From Anaerolineales bacterium (GTDB taxonomy: Bacteria; Chloroflexota; Anaerolineae; 4572-78; J111), in contig JABTUW010000007.1 of the NCBI GenBank assembly GCA_015075185.1, positions 248,001 through 312,000 on the forward strand: 64,000 bases of DNA, read 5' to 3'. The notes beneath the pieces were generated by a model that was not told the origin of the DNA, did not search any database, and was given only the letters and a program-made list of their open reading frames with translations. The position numbers and the translations under genes were made by a program. Positions 38,549 to 48,084 of the stretch are shown here, piece by piece (the stretch's first letter is position 1; every line of letters begins with the position of its first letter).

Positions 38549-39510
38549 TCCAATCTATATTCGGTATGGATCATCCGGCGCACGCCCGTTTTGCAGCGAA
38601 TAATGAGAGAATGAGTTCGGGCTACTTGGCCTTGATACTCCACTCCAGCCAAAATGGGGCCATCGGTCACGCCGGTGGCGGCGAAGAAAATCTGGTCACT
38701 GGAGACCAGTTCATTGCAGGTAAGCACCTGCTTGACATCCAGCCCGGCCGCTTCAATTGCCCGGCGCTCCTCTTCGCTTTGCGGGGCCAGCCGCCCCAGC
38801 ATCCCCCCCCCGATGGCTTTGACGGCACAGGCCGCTGCGACCCCCTCCGGCACACCGCCGATGCCCATCAACACATCTGCGCCCTTACCCAGTGTAGCGG
38901 CAATCAAAGCGCCGGCAGTATCCCCATCGGAGCGAAGCAGCACCCGCGCGCCGGCCGTGCGAATCTCTTCGATCAAATTGTAATGGCGGGGCCGGTCCAG
39001 CACGATCACTTGCAGGTCGCGGACTGCTTTGTTTTTGGCCCGCGCGATCAGAGCCAGAGTCCAGGCAGCGGGAGCATCCATGCACTCCGGGACCAAAAAG
39101 CTGGCAGCTTCCTGGTCAACAATGATTTTTTCCATATAAATAGCCGGGCTGGGCGACCACATCGAGCCGCGTGGAGCCACACTGGCCACCGAAATTGCAC
39201 CGGGATAACCCCGCACCACCGACTCGGTCCCGTCAATGGGGTCTAACAGCACATCCATCTCCGGGCCATGGCCAGAGCCAATCTGCTGACCACTGTCCAA
39301 AGGCGAATGCTCACCCAGTCTGCCCTCCTCACCGACGACAATATACCCGGCAATATCCACAAATCGCAGGGCCTCGGCCATCGCCTCTGTGGCGGCCCGG
39401 TGGGCTTCCTTGCGGTTGCCCAGCCCCAACCAACGCCCGGCGGCCAGGGCAGTAGCTTCGGTGACTCTAACTAAATCAAGCCCAATATTGCGAGTGGTGT
39501 ATTGATCCAT
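38545..39510 (-). CDS. glpX: Class II fructose-1,6-bisphosphatase
   Basis: GlpX hydrolyses fructose-1,6-bisphosphate in gluconeogenesis. The 321 residues contain family motifs: RWLGLGNRKEAHRAATEAM, VVGEEGRLGE, the metal-binding LLDPIDGTESVVRGYPGA, MGIGGVPEGVAAACAVKAIG, and C-terminal ARTHSLIIRCKTG. It is full length. It lies upstream of infC on the same strand with a 228-bp gap that holds the infC promoter. Confidence 0.96.
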   Translation of the reverse strand: MDQYTTRNIGLDLVRVTEATALAAGRWLGLGNRKEAHRAATEAMAEALRFVDIAGYIVVGEEGRLGEHSPLDSGQQIGSGHGPEMDVLLDPIDGTESVVRGYPGAISVASVAPRGSMWSPSPAIYMEKIIVDQEAASFLVPECMDAPAAWTLALIARAKNKAVRDLQVIVLDRPRHYNLIEEIRTAGARVLLRSDGDTAGALIAATLGKGADVLMGIGGVPEGVAAACAVKAIGGGMLGRLAPQSEEERRAIEAAGLDVKQVLTCNELVSSDQIFFAATGVTDGPILAGVEYQGQVARTHSLIIRCKTGVRRMIHTEYRLE

Positions 39511-39558
39511 TTCTCGTTTACCTCAGTTAGTAACTTATCATCTGTAACTTGTGACCTG

Positions 39559-41718
39559 CTATCTGTCAACCGCTTCCAGTAGTTTCGCCGCCTCCCAGGC
39601 CAGCATCCCTCCTTTTAGAACGCGCACTTTTGAACCGTTCTTTTCTTTTAACAGGCACGCCGCTCGCTGGCTGCGCCGGCCGCTGCGGCAGACCAGCACA
39701 ATCTCACGGTCGTGAGGGAGATCCGTTTTTTTGCTGGCAAGATCCAGAAGAGGGATGAGTTGGGCCTGGGGGATATGTCCTTGTTGAAATTCACGCGGCT
39801 CGCGCACGTCAACTACCAGGGGCGGCGTCTCGCTGTGCATCAGCTCGCGCCACAAATCCTGGGGGGCGATGTCGGCCACGCCGTTGAGTGGGGTAAAAGC
39901 GGGCAGAGGAATTGTCTCTGCCCCGATGCGCTTGGGCAGATTTTGGCACTCTTTGAAGGCTCGCACTTCGCACTCATAAATACAAATGGCCGGGTCGAGC
40001 ACTCTATGGAAAAGGTACTCGATAGCATAGTCCTCCGGGAGAAAATGATCTCGGCCCACCTGGTCACAAAAGCCTGTTGCTTCCATCAGAGCATATATAG
40101 GCGACTGGACCTTCATCAAGAACAGGTCGCCGCCACGCTCCCGGCAGGCTCGTAAGATAGACTCCAGCATGTGAATGCCGCTAATATCGCAATGATTGAT
40201 GCCGTGCATCCGCAGTAACAAGAAACGTTGGCGAGGATGGCGAGCCATATTTCGGCGGATCGCCTCTTCAACATGGTTGACCGCTCCAAAATACAAGTCA
40301 CCCGAAATCTTAATGATGCCAAGTTGGGGGCACTGGGGTTTGTTGGGTAGGTAGGCAAAATGCTTAAAGGTCTCATCGGGCAGCACGGGGATAACCCGCG
40401 GTGTGCTGGTTTTTAGAATGTAATAGGCCAATGACATCAGGATGCCGGCCAGGACGGCGAATTGAAGCGGCAGGAATAGGGTTGCCAGGAGTGTTACCAG
40501 CATGATCACGGCATCGCTGCGGGCGCCGCGCCAGAGCCGGGCCATCTCGCGGCGGTCAATCATGCCGTAGGCGGCTAAAATCAACATGGCCGCCAGGGAG
40601 GTGCGCGGAATATAAGCGGCCAGGGAAGACAGGAGAAACATGGCGACCAGCACAAAAAGGCCGGAAAAAACGCTGGCCAGTGGTGTTTGGGCTTTGGCTT
40701 CGTAATTAAGGGCCGAGCGGTTGAACGAGCCGGAACAGGCGTGGCCCGAGAGAAAGCCGCAGGCGATATTGGCCAGGCCCTGCCCGATAAACTCCTGGTT
40801 GTTGTCCAGACGCTGGCCGGATTGGGCGGCGAATGAGCGGGCAATGGAGGTTGCTTCGACCAGGCCAATGGCCGCCACTGCCAGCGCACCCACAGATAAC
40901 TGGCCAATCAATTCGACATTTGTCAGGGGCAGTTGGGCCAGGGGCGGCAGGCTGCGCGGCAGTTCGCCGATGATTTCGACTCCGCGCTGATCGAGGCCAA
41001 ATAAAGCCACTACCGTCCCGGCCAGGGTCAGCGCGATGAGCGGTCCGGGCCACTTGGGATAAAAGTGCCGCAGCAACAGGATGACAGCCAGGGTGCCCAC
41101 TCCCAGGGCCAGGCTGAAAAAGTGGGTGTCGGATAACTGGGTAAAAACGTTTTCCAGCGTGTTGAGCAAACCGGGCTGAGCGGAAGACTCCAGGCGCAGC
41201 AGCGAGCGCAGTTCGCCCACGGCAATAAGCACGCCGGCTCCGGCGGTAAAGCCAATGATGACCGAGTCGGAAACAAAAGTAACGAGCAGACCCAGCCGGG
41301 CCAGGCCCATGCCCAAACGAAACACGCCGACCATCACGGCCAGCAGACCGGCGGCGGTGATGAAATCTGGCGAGCCAGGGACGGCCAGGGGGGCCAGTGT
41401 AGATAAGACCAGAATAGAGGCGGTGTTGGTTGGTCCACTGTGGAGATAGTTGGAGGAACCCCATAGCGCCCCGACTATGGCGGCAATAATGGCTGAATAA
41501 AGTCCCATTTGCGGCGGCAGCCCGGCCAAAATGGCAAACACAATAGCCTGGGGCAGCAAGACAACGCTAACCGTCAGCCCGGCAATCAGGTCAGGCTGGA
41601 GATAAGCGCGCCGGTAATCCTGAAAAATACGAACTGGCCGGAGAAAAAAGTGTGGAGCCGGCTTCAACGCAGCTAATACCGGGTTCGCATCGGCTAAATT
41701 TTTAGGCAAAATCCACAT
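39559..41718 (-). CDS. SulP-family anion transporter fused to STAS and rhodanese domains
   Basis: This 719-residue inner-membrane transporter belongs to the SLC26/SulP family (sulfate, bicarbonate or other anions). About 10-14 membrane helices occupy residues 30-430 (FQDYRRAYLQPDLIAGLTVS, then SGHACSGSFNRSALNYEAKAQTPLA). A STAS domain follows at about 445-560 (GDLYFGAVNHVEEAI, HCDISGIHMLESIL). From about 620 a rhodanese domain has the active-site Cys677 in VLVCRSGRRSQRA. The fused sulfurtransferase suggests a link to sulfur-anion handling, but the substrate is not determined. It ends 48 bp before glpX. Confidence 0.9.
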   Translation of the reverse strand: MWILPKNLADANPVLAALKPAPHFFLRPVRIFQDYRRAYLQPDLIAGLTVSVVLLPQAIVFAILAGLPPQMGLYSAIIAAIVGALWGSSNYLHSGPTNTASILVLSTLAPLAVPGSPDFITAAGLLAVMVGVFRLGMGLARLGLLVTFVSDSVIIGFTAGAGVLIAVGELRSLLRLESSAQPGLLNTLENVFTQLSDTHFFSLALGVGTLAVILLLRHFYPKWPGPLIALTLAGTVVALFGLDQRGVEIIGELPRSLPPLAQLPLTNVELIGQLSVGALAVAAIGLVEATSIARSFAAQSGQRLDNNQEFIGQGLANIACGFLSGHACSGSFNRSALNYEAKAQTPLASVFSGLFVLVAMFLLSSLAAYIPRTSLAAMLILAAYGMIDRREMARLWRGARSDAVIMLVTLLATLFLPLQFAVLAGILMSLAYYILKTSTPRVIPVLPDETFKHFAYLPNKPQCPQLGIIKISGDLYFGAVNHVEEAIRRNMARHPRQRFLLLRMHGINHCDISGIHMLESILRACRERGGDLFLMKVQSPIYALMEATGFCDQVGRDHFLPEDYAIEYLFHRVLDPAICIYECEVRAFKECQNLPKRIGAETIPLPAFTPLNGVADIAPQDLWRELMHSETPPLVVDVREPREFQQGHIPQAQLIPLLDLASKKTDLPHDREIVLVCRSGRRSQRAACLLKEKNGSKVRVLKGGMLAWEAAKLLEAVDR

Positions 41719-41776
41719 CGCGGTGGCCTGTCTATGGATTTGAATGACAGTATTTTACCACGTTTGAGGTGGAGCT

Positions 41777-44464
41777 TCAATTGTTAGAAATGTGAAGCAA
41801 TAGGCCTGGGGTGAGAGGAAGGTCTAGTGGTGTACCACTGCGTGCGCCGGCAATAACCTCATTCACGACGAGATCGAGTTGGCCTTCTGCCAGGGTGGTA
41901 CAGGTAAGAGTCGCCAGGGTGAGATCGCCCGTTAAATTTAAGGCTTGGCCCTGGCGGCTGGCCATAACGGAAATCTGGCCTTTATCATTTTCAATGCTTT
42001 GCTCGGCGATCAGGCTTAAATCAGGGTGCAGGCGCAGGTTGTCAACCCGGACCAGAGTTGGATCAAACCGGAGTTTGAATTGCAGGCCGAACAAACCCGG
42101 CTCAGGGATTTGACGGGCAACAACTGAGATTTCAAAGGTCTGGCCTACCTGGATGGTTGTTGGTCCTTGCAGGCTGAGGCCATTGGGGGGAAGGGGAGTT
42201 GGTGCAGGGGGTGTAACGTCACCGTCCGGTGCGCCGCACTCGGAAAGTCCATCACAGCTTAGATCAATTGAGAAGGGGGTATCTGACTCATCAACGGTGG
42301 TATTGAAACCATCCGTGGCGATGATCCGGATAAGACCCTCATGCGTAACCGGAAGCTGGCCGGTATCCAAAGTGTAACTGGTTTGGCCCAGGCGCGCGGC
42401 CAGGGGCAGCCAGCTTTGGCCGCCATCGGCGCTGAAGAGGAGGTCGTAAGATAAGGGGTCGCCGTCGGCGTCATCGCCTTCCCAGGCGATGATCTGCGGC
42501 CCGGCCAGGGTTTCGCCGCCGTTGGGAGAGATGACAGTAACCCGGGGAGCATGGTTGCTGGGCGTTACCGTGAGCAGCGGCGTTTCATTTTTGCTGACCG
42601 TAATTTTGGCTGCAGCGTGGGGGTCAACGCCGGTCAAGGTGAAAAAGAAAGGGCTGGGGTCGGTCGTCGGCAGGCCGGTTTCTATGTCGGTAAAGCCGAT
42701 GTCGAAACAGTGATGGGCCAGCGTGCCGCCGTCGCCCGTTTGTACATCGAGACAGTAGTCGTCGCCGGGTGGCGGGTTGAGGCCGGTGCTGGCAAAACTG
42801 CTGCCCTCCAGGCGGATGATTTCCGGCGCGGAAACCGCGCCGTCAGGGTTAATCATGGCGCTGACGAGAAGAACGCCGCTCTGGCTCGTCCCACCCGATG
42901 GCTGAAGGCTGGTCAGCGGCAGCGGCGCAGCAGCGTCGGGCTGTAAGATGGGGCTGTTGAAAATTTTGCGGTAAGTATGGGGCGAAATCCAGGGCCGGGC
43001 GCAGTAGGCCATCACATCATAGGCGGAGGCCGGGTAGACAATGGGCGGATTGCTGTACAGATCCAGGCCGACTTCTTGAGTGTGCGGTGTTTGCAGGTAA
43101 GGCCAGGTGGGGTCAACCCAGATGTCGGCCCCTTCGGTTTTAAAGCAGGCCGCGTCTTCGCGTTGGGTGGGCGACCAGGCATGCTGCGCCCCCAAATTGT
43201 GGGCGATTTCGTGAACCAGCACGCGCGGCCCGCCGATGTCCTGTTCTGGCCGCAGCCCGCCAAAGGCAACCCGGCTGGAGTGCGGACCGGCACAGTTGCC
43301 GCACCAGGCAGGGTCAGACGCGCCGCCGTTGTAAAATTCCTGGGGCAGCCAGCCAAAAAGCTGGTCGGGCCAGGTCTCCGGCGGCTGGCTCTGGGTGTAG
43401 AGCCAGTAGGTATGGAGGAGCTGGCGCAGCACCTCACCCTTGCTCAATTCGCCTTCCCAGATCAAATCGGGGACAGGCAGGTGGTAATACTCAACGTTGG
43501 GCACGGGGTACATACGGAGCAGCCAGTAATCAAGTCCGGCCAGTTCCGGAGGCCGGACGCCCTGGTATTCAATCGGCAGGTAGGCTACCCGCAGCGGCTT
43601 GCGCGTGGCGAATTCTTTGGTCAGGGTTAACGCAGCGGGTTGGCTCATTTCGCCCTGCGGAATGGCTTCGAGGAGAAAGGTGATGGGGCCGGCCATCCAG
43701 GCAGGCGCTGGAAAAAAATCAAAGTTTACTGAGTTTTCCAGGCTCAGGCGCCGGTCGGTCAGGGGGAGCTGAGTCAGGCGCTGCAAGGTTGCGGTGGGCA
43801 GGATGCGGGTCAAGTTGGCCTGTTCCTGGCCGTCTTTAAGCAGGCGCAGCCGGACCAGGATGTCGGCTGAAGGGCAGGGACCGGCGCAGGCGGGGTAGAC
43901 CCGCACCAGGGTGTGCCGTCCGGCGACAAGCGGAATAGAGTTGTTGCAGAAAATATGTGTTTGTTGCGCGGGATCGAGGCTACAGTTGGGTAACTCCGGT
44001 TCATTGAAAACCTGAATGCCCTGGGTAATTTCCACACCGCGCAAGTGCAAAGCGGTGGGTGGAACTGGCGTAGGAAGTACGGGTTGCGGGGTGTAGGTCG
44101 GTGGAGGAAGCGCCGGCTCTACGGGTGGGGGGAGAGTAGGTAAACCGACCTGCACCGGGAGGGGTGTTGGAGAGGGTGGAAGCAGCGGCTGGGGGGGGAT
44201 CGTGGGCGTGGCCGTTGCTGTACTTAAAGTGACCGGCTGGGGAAGGGGTGGCTCAGCGGGCAGCAGAATAAGTAAGGCTGCCAGCAGGGCGGTCATTTGC
44301 AGCAGCAAAAAACCCCCGACCAGGAAAGGGGTCCAGTTGGAGCGAGACTCCAGCGGCGTCAATTGCGCCTTTTTCGGGCCGCCAGCGGCGTAAGCAGCCC
44401 ATCTTTCGGCTCGCACCTGGCGCGGGTCAGGGGTGGTTCTTTTGACCAGGGGACGTCGGTTCAT
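41777..44464 (-). CDS. Membrane-anchored metzincin-type metalloprotease with Ig-like and cohesin-like C-terminal domains
   Basis: The 895-residue surface protein has one membrane segment (FLVGGFLLLQMTALLAALLILL, about residues 46-67) and a Pro/Thr-rich spacer to about 135. A protease region carries HEIAHNLGAQH (His418, His422, His428, Glu419), the metzincin zinc motif. The Met-turn-like YDVMAYCARPW follows it. An Ig/Ca-binding-like domain follows (PNGGETLAGPQIIAWEGDDADG), then a C-terminal domain resembling cohesins (IQVGQTFEISVVARQIP, LFGLQFKLRFDPTLVRVDNL). It is probably tethered outside the cell and degrades external protein. The dockerin partner, if any, is not in the window. Confidence 0.78.
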   Translation of the reverse strand: MNRRPLVKRTTPDPRQVRAERWAAYAAGGPKKAQLTPLESRSNWTPFLVGGFLLLQMTALLAALLILLPAEPPLPQPVTLSTATATPTIPPQPLLPPSPTPLPVQVGLPTLPPPVEPALPPPTYTPQPVLPTPVPPTALHLRGVEITQGIQVFNEPELPNCSLDPAQQTHIFCNNSIPLVAGRHTLVRVYPACAGPCPSADILVRLRLLKDGQEQANLTRILPTATLQRLTQLPLTDRRLSLENSVNFDFFPAPAWMAGPITFLLEAIPQGEMSQPAALTLTKEFATRKPLRVAYLPIEYQGVRPPELAGLDYWLLRMYPVPNVEYYHLPVPDLIWEGELSKGEVLRQLLHTYWLYTQSQPPETWPDQLFGWLPQEFYNGGASDPAWCGNCAGPHSSRVAFGGLRPEQDIGGPRVLVHEIAHNLGAQHAWSPTQREDAACFKTEGADIWVDPTWPYLQTPHTQEVGLDLYSNPPIVYPASAYDVMAYCARPWISPHTYRKIFNSPILQPDAAAPLPLTSLQPSGGTSQSGVLLVSAMINPDGAVSAPEIIRLEGSSFASTGLNPPPGDDYCLDVQTGDGGTLAHHCFDIGFTDIETGLPTTDPSPFFFTLTGVDPHAAAKITVSKNETPLLTVTPSNHAPRVTVISPNGGETLAGPQIIAWEGDDADGDPLSYDLLFSADGGQSWLPLAARLGQTSYTLDTGQLPVTHEGLIRIIATDGFNTTVDESDTPFSIDLSCDGLSECGAPDGDVTPPAPTPLPPNGLSLQGPTTIQVGQTFEISVVARQIPEPGLFGLQFKLRFDPTLVRVDNLRLHPDLSLIAEQSIENDKGQISVMASRQGQALNLTGDLTLATLTCTTLAEGQLDLVVNEVIAGARSGTPLDLPLTPGLLLHISNN

Positions 44465-44620
44465 AGTAAAGGTTTGTCACCGGCTACGCGCTGTAGTTAG
44501 CCAGCGAGCGGCCTGGTGTTTCTTCTTAAGGTACAGTTCAAACTTACCTTCTACTATAGCACTGGAGGGGATGGGTTTCAATGGGATATTGGGGTAAGGG
44601 ATCGTCGGAAAGTTAATACC

Positions 44621-44648
44621 TTGCGCACCACAATTTTTGCGGTACAAT
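44621..44648 (+). promoter_or_regulatory. Possible promoter of the zinc-ribbon membrane protein gene
   Basis: TTGCGC (44621-44626) and TACAAT (44643-44648) are separated by 16 bp in an otherwise gene-free stretch. The match is moderate. Confidence 0.4.
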
Positions 44649-44690
44649 CGAGGCGCAGGCGATTCTTAAAATTTATTGAGGCTGCTATCC

Positions 44691-45680
44691 GTGAAAAAAT
44701 TGAGCAAGAAGCGGCAGTGGTGGAAATTAGTTGTTCCCCTGGGTTTTCTTTTATTAGCTCAGGCTACGGCGATGGCTCAATCATCGCCCGGCCAGATCAA
44801 AAATCTTTCGGTTGAACTTTGGCCGGAGTACGACCAGCCCCAAACACTGGTCATCTACCACGTCGAATTAACTCCGACGACGCTGCCGGCGCAGTTGACC
44901 TTCCGGCTGCCGGGCTACCTGGAAAGGATGCACGTGGTCGCCATGGAGCGCGACGATGGCCTGGTTGAGGTCAGTCCCGATGCGATCCAATTACGGCACG
45001 AGGGGGATCATCTGCTTTTAACCTTTTCTACGCCCGTGCCTAAAGTTCAATTTGAGTATTACGATCCGGTGGTGATGAAGCAAGAGGGACAAAAGCGGCA
45101 GCTCAATTTTGATTTCATCGCTGCTTATGAAACCGAAAAAGCAACTTTTCAAGTGCAGGAACCGGCCGGGGCAGAGAATTTTGCCATGACTCCGGCCGCC
45201 AGCGCCAGTTTTACCGGCAGGGATGGCTTGAAATACAATTCGATTGAAGTGGTTGGGCTGGCGGCGAATGAAACCTTTAACCTTACTGCCACTTACACCC
45301 GTGCCAGCGATGAATTATCCGCCCAACTCATTGGCGGGACCAATGCGAATGCCGAACACGCCGCCGATCTGGCCGTCATTGCCGAGCCGCCGCCGAACCA
45401 AAATTTGACATTGGGGTATACGTTAATCGGCATTGGTGTGGCGGTGCTGCTGGGGGTGGCCGGCTACTGGGGATGGTCAAAACGGAAGATCTCGGCTAAG
45501 GTCGCCCGACCAGGGCCGCGCCCCAATAAAAGAAAAGCTGCGGCCAAACCGGCCGGCAAAGTGACACCTCAACCTCAGTCCATCCCCCCGACCGGCAGCT
45601 TTTGTTATCGCTGCGGCGCTGGGCTGCGCGAAGACTCTAACTTCTGCCACGTCTGTGGGGCAGAGCGGCGCAAGGAATAG
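44691..45680 (+). CDS. Secreted/membrane protein with C-terminal zinc ribbon
   Basis: The 329-residue protein (GTG 44691; TTG 44676 is an alternative) begins with a basic stretch and signal sequence (LVVPLGFLLLAQATAMA). A beta-rich external domain to about residue 240 is followed by a membrane helix (LGYTLIGIGVAVLLGVAGYWGW). A basic linker and a cytoplasmic zinc ribbon (FCYRCGAGLREDSNFCHVCG) complete it. The zinc-ribbon C-terminus resembles the zinc_ribbon_2 group common in Chloroflexota membrane proteins. The function is unknown. Confidence 0.72.
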   Translation: MKKLSKKRQWWKLVVPLGFLLLAQATAMAQSSPGQIKNLSVELWPEYDQPQTLVIYHVELTPTTLPAQLTFRLPGYLERMHVVAMERDDGLVEVSPDAIQLRHEGDHLLLTFSTPVPKVQFEYYDPVVMKQEGQKRQLNFDFIAAYETEKATFQVQEPAGAENFAMTPAASASFTGRDGLKYNSIEVVGLAANETFNLTATYTRASDELSAQLIGGTNANAEHAADLAVIAEPPPNQNLTLGYTLIGIGVAVLLGVAGYWGWSKRKISAKVARPGPRPNKRKAAAKPAGKVTPQPQSIPPTGSFCYRCGAGLREDSNFCHVCGAERRKE

Positions 45681-45682
45681 CC

Positions 45683-46309
45683 TTACTGATTCACCCATTC
45701 GAAAAAGGCGGAGTGGTCAGGTTTGATAACAGCCGCAATTGCCCCGTTGTACTTGAGCCAGCTTTGGTAGAAACGGCGCATCGTAACCGTGTTGGGAGCA
45801 TCTGGGGAGGGCGCTTCCTTCAGGTTCAAGCAGTAAGTAGAAATCTGTTCGCTTTTCTGCATAAGAGCTTGAGTTTCAGCATCGAGTGGCGAAACACCCT
45901 GGACCTCAAAAGGTTCTACCTTCTGAGTCAAGGGAATAATAATGCCGGCCGATTTGTCTCCCCGGAACTCTACACGAGCCCATGGTTTAGCGATACGTAC
46001 CCCATCGGTGATACTCATATCCTGCCCCTGGCCATAAGCATAACGCACCCAAATCGTATCGGGTCCAGGCGGCCAGGCCGTTGGAAACAAGGGGGAGTAA
46101 GCTGGTTGCCAGAAGATGGGCAGACTATCCTTTGGCGCTTGGCCTTGATCGAGTTGATCCCACATCGTTTCAAGATGAGCCGCCAATTCGGCAAGAGGCA
46201 CAGGTGTTGGAGATGGCATAGGCTCAGACTCCGCTACGGTGAAAGGATTGAGATTACAGGCGACCAATCCCCAACTCGCCAACAAAACCCAGAAGATGCG
46301 ATTTACCAT
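45683..46309 (-). CDS. Hypothetical lipoprotein
   Basis: This 208-residue protein has a lipoprotein signal peptide (MVNRIFWVLLASWGLVAC, Cys18 as the lipid site). No known domain is recognised in the mature part, which is mostly soluble with a short Pro/Thr-containing spacer after the anchor. It converges with the zinc-ribbon gene, with only 2 bp between stops. It lies 3 bp downstream of the DUF3592-like gene on the same strand, so the two are probably co-expressed. Confidence 0.68.
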   Translation of the reverse strand: MVNRIFWVLLASWGLVACNLNPFTVAESEPMPSPTPVPLAELAAHLETMWDQLDQGQAPKDSLPIFWQPAYSPLFPTAWPPGPDTIWVRYAYGQGQDMSITDGVRIAKPWARVEFRGDKSAGIIIPLTQKVEPFEVQGVSPLDAETQALMQKSEQISTYCLNLKEAPSPDAPNTVTMRRFYQSWLKYNGAIAAVIKPDHSAFFEWVNQ

Positions 46310-46312
46310 GAC

Positions 46313-46855
46313 TTATTTCTTCAGATTTAGATATGAAAGCCGGGGATTGCCGGGTACATACTCGACTTTAACACTTTCCCCCACGGTCAAGCGGTTGAAG
46401 ACACGGCTGTGGACCTGCTGATAGGCGGTATGCTCACCACCGAAGCGGTAGCCGGCATAATATTTCTTACCCTGGCCTTTAGGGGGATCTAACCACAGGT
46501 GGGTGATAAGACCCGTGGTTTTTTGTTTGCTCCGTTCAAAGGCGCGGGTATCGCCCCACCAGCGCCAGGTCTGCCAGAAAAAGTAGCCGGCGATAATCAA
46601 AAAGAGCGGAAAAATAAACATAAGCAGCAAAAAGAACAGCTCGTACTCCCCCTGCTGTCCGGCGCTTGCGGCGGTAGCCAACGCCATCTGCGGGTCGAGC
46701 CAGGACAACCCCCCTATGGCAAAGCCGGCCAGGCAAACAAGCCCCGTCCCCATGCCTGACCAGAGTTGTTTTTGGGAGGCAGGTTCAAAGGCTTTCTGGG
46801 TCGGACGGGGCTGGGTATCGGGAAGAACATTTGATGTTGGAATCTCTGTTGACAT
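46313..46855 (-). CDS. DUF3592-like membrane protein
   Basis: This 180-residue protein has two membrane helices (about 34-55 and 71-95: FFLLLMFIFPLFLIIAGYFF) and a C-terminal small beta domain. That domain ends VGESVKVEYVPGNPRLSYL, a sequence pattern typical of DUF3592 proteins. The function is unknown. It immediately precedes the lipoprotein gene. Confidence 0.65.
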   Translation of the reverse strand: MSTEIPTSNVLPDTQPRPTQKAFEPASQKQLWSGMGTGLVCLAGFAIGGLSWLDPQMALATAASAGQQGEYELFFLLLMFIFPLFLIIAGYFFWQTWRWWGDTRAFERSKQKTTGLITHLWLDPPKGQGKKYYAGYRFGGEHTAYQQVHSRVFNRLTVGESVKVEYVPGNPRLSYLNLKK

Positions 46856-46951
46856 TATTCTTCCTTGTCCGGCAATATTGACTTACAGTTTACTATAACA
46901 AGGCTTACACAGTCAAGGACTTTTAATCACAGCTTACAAGATTTTACAGGG

Positions 46952-47401
46952 CTAAGGAACAGACAGGGCCAGACGAACACACGTGCAGGGATAACCGGCG
47001 TTGTCGCCCGCAAACGTGGCGACAACCTTGAAGCCCTCGCTCTCGTACAAATGCCGCGCGGCTGAATTGTTGATCAGCGCAATGGTGTAGGCGGTAGGGC
47101 CAGCTTCAGCGACAGCCAGCCGCAGCAGCTTGCGCCCGATACCCTGCCCCCAATAAGCGGGGTCTACGTAGAGCCAGGAAATATAATCGCCGTCTATGCC
47201 GGCAAACCCCACAACCTGCTCGTCGGCGCAGGCTACCCACTTGCGCGAACGGTGGATGTCGTCGGCGTATGCGGCATCCTCGGCCAGCGGCACAAAGGCA
47301 CGCGGGTCGCACGAGCCGAGCAGTTCGTGAGGGCGGGCCAAATCGTGAATACGGCAAATCGCCGGCCAGTCTTCGTCGGTGTAAGGGCGAATGGTCAGCA
47401 T
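46952..47401 (-). CDS. GNAT-family N-acetyltransferase
   Basis: This 149-residue acetyl-CoA-dependent acyltransferase has the motif-A segment YVDPAYWGQGIGRKLLRLAVAEAG (Q/R-x-x-G-x-G/A) and motif-B-like LINNSAARHLYESEGFKVV. The substrate (small amine, protein or metabolite) is not predictable. It lies 23 bp upstream of the phenolic-detoxification pair's terminus, on the same strand, and may share its transcript. Confidence 0.85.
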   Translation of the reverse strand: MLTIRPYTDEDWPAICRIHDLARPHELLGSCDPRAFVPLAEDAAYADDIHRSRKWVACADEQVVGFAGIDGDYISWLYVDPAYWGQGIGRKLLRLAVAEAGPTAYTIALINNSAARHLYESEGFKVVATFAGDNAGYPCTCVRLALSVP

Positions 47402-47424
47402 AATTTGACTCCATGCGGCGAGAG

Positions 47425-48084
47425 TTAATTTTTGGGAACGAGCGCGGCCATCATCTGGCGGACAAAGCGGATTTCATCCTGATTGACCGTGTGGCCCATG
47501 CCCGGATAGAGGCGCATGGTCACGTCGCCGTCCAGCCAGCGCAGCACCTCCGCAGTATGCTCCACCCGTTCTTTGGGGATATGAAAATCCACATCGCTGC
47601 ACCCCAGGAAGACAGGCGTACCGGCCAGCGACCCGGCATAGTCGCGCGGCGTGCCGTCGGGGCCGATGAGGCCGCCGCTCAACCCGGCCACGCCGCCATA
47701 CCGCTGGGCGTACTGGGCGGTAAACTCCAGCGACAGGCATGCCCCCTGTGAAAAACCCAGCAGCATGGTTCGCTCGGCAGGAATGCCGGCCCCGGCCAGA
47801 TGGTCAATCAGCCCGGCCAGGACGGCCAGCCCGGAGCTAATCCCCGGTTCATTGCTGGGGATAGGGGCCATGAAGCTGTTGGGATACCAGGTGTAGCCGG
47901 CAGCCTGGGGCGCAAGATAGACAAAACCGGGCTGGGCCAATTCATCGGCCAGGGTTAAGATGCTCTCGGCGGTGGCCCCGCGCCCGTGAACCATAATCAT
48001 CGCGGCCTGGGCGCGGTCGAGCGGCTCTCCGGCAGCCAGGACCGGCTGGCCCTGATGCGGGCCTTGCATTGTTGTGCTTGCCAT
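47425..48084 (-). CDS. Phospholipase/carboxylesterase family hydrolase (MhqD-like)
   Basis: This 219-residue alpha/beta hydrolase has the nucleophile elbow LLGFSQGACLS, HGRGATAESILTLADEL near the oxyanion site, and the closing His in YPGMGHTVN. ATG 48084 overlaps the stop of the upstream dioxygenase gene (TGATG), so translation is coupled. In Bacillus the pair mhqO-mhqD is induced by quinones and catechols. The same pair here suggests quinone or electrophile detoxification. The precise substrate is unknown. Confidence 0.85.
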   Translation of the reverse strand: MASTTMQGPHQGQPVLAAGEPLDRAQAAMIMVHGRGATAESILTLADELAQPGFVYLAPQAAGYTWYPNSFMAPIPSNEPGISSGLAVLAGLIDHLAGAGIPAERTMLLGFSQGACLSLEFTAQYAQRYGGVAGLSGGLIGPDGTPRDYAGSLAGTPVFLGCSDVDFHIPKERVEHTAEVLRWLDGDVTMRLYPGMGHTVNQDEIRFVRQMMAALVPKN

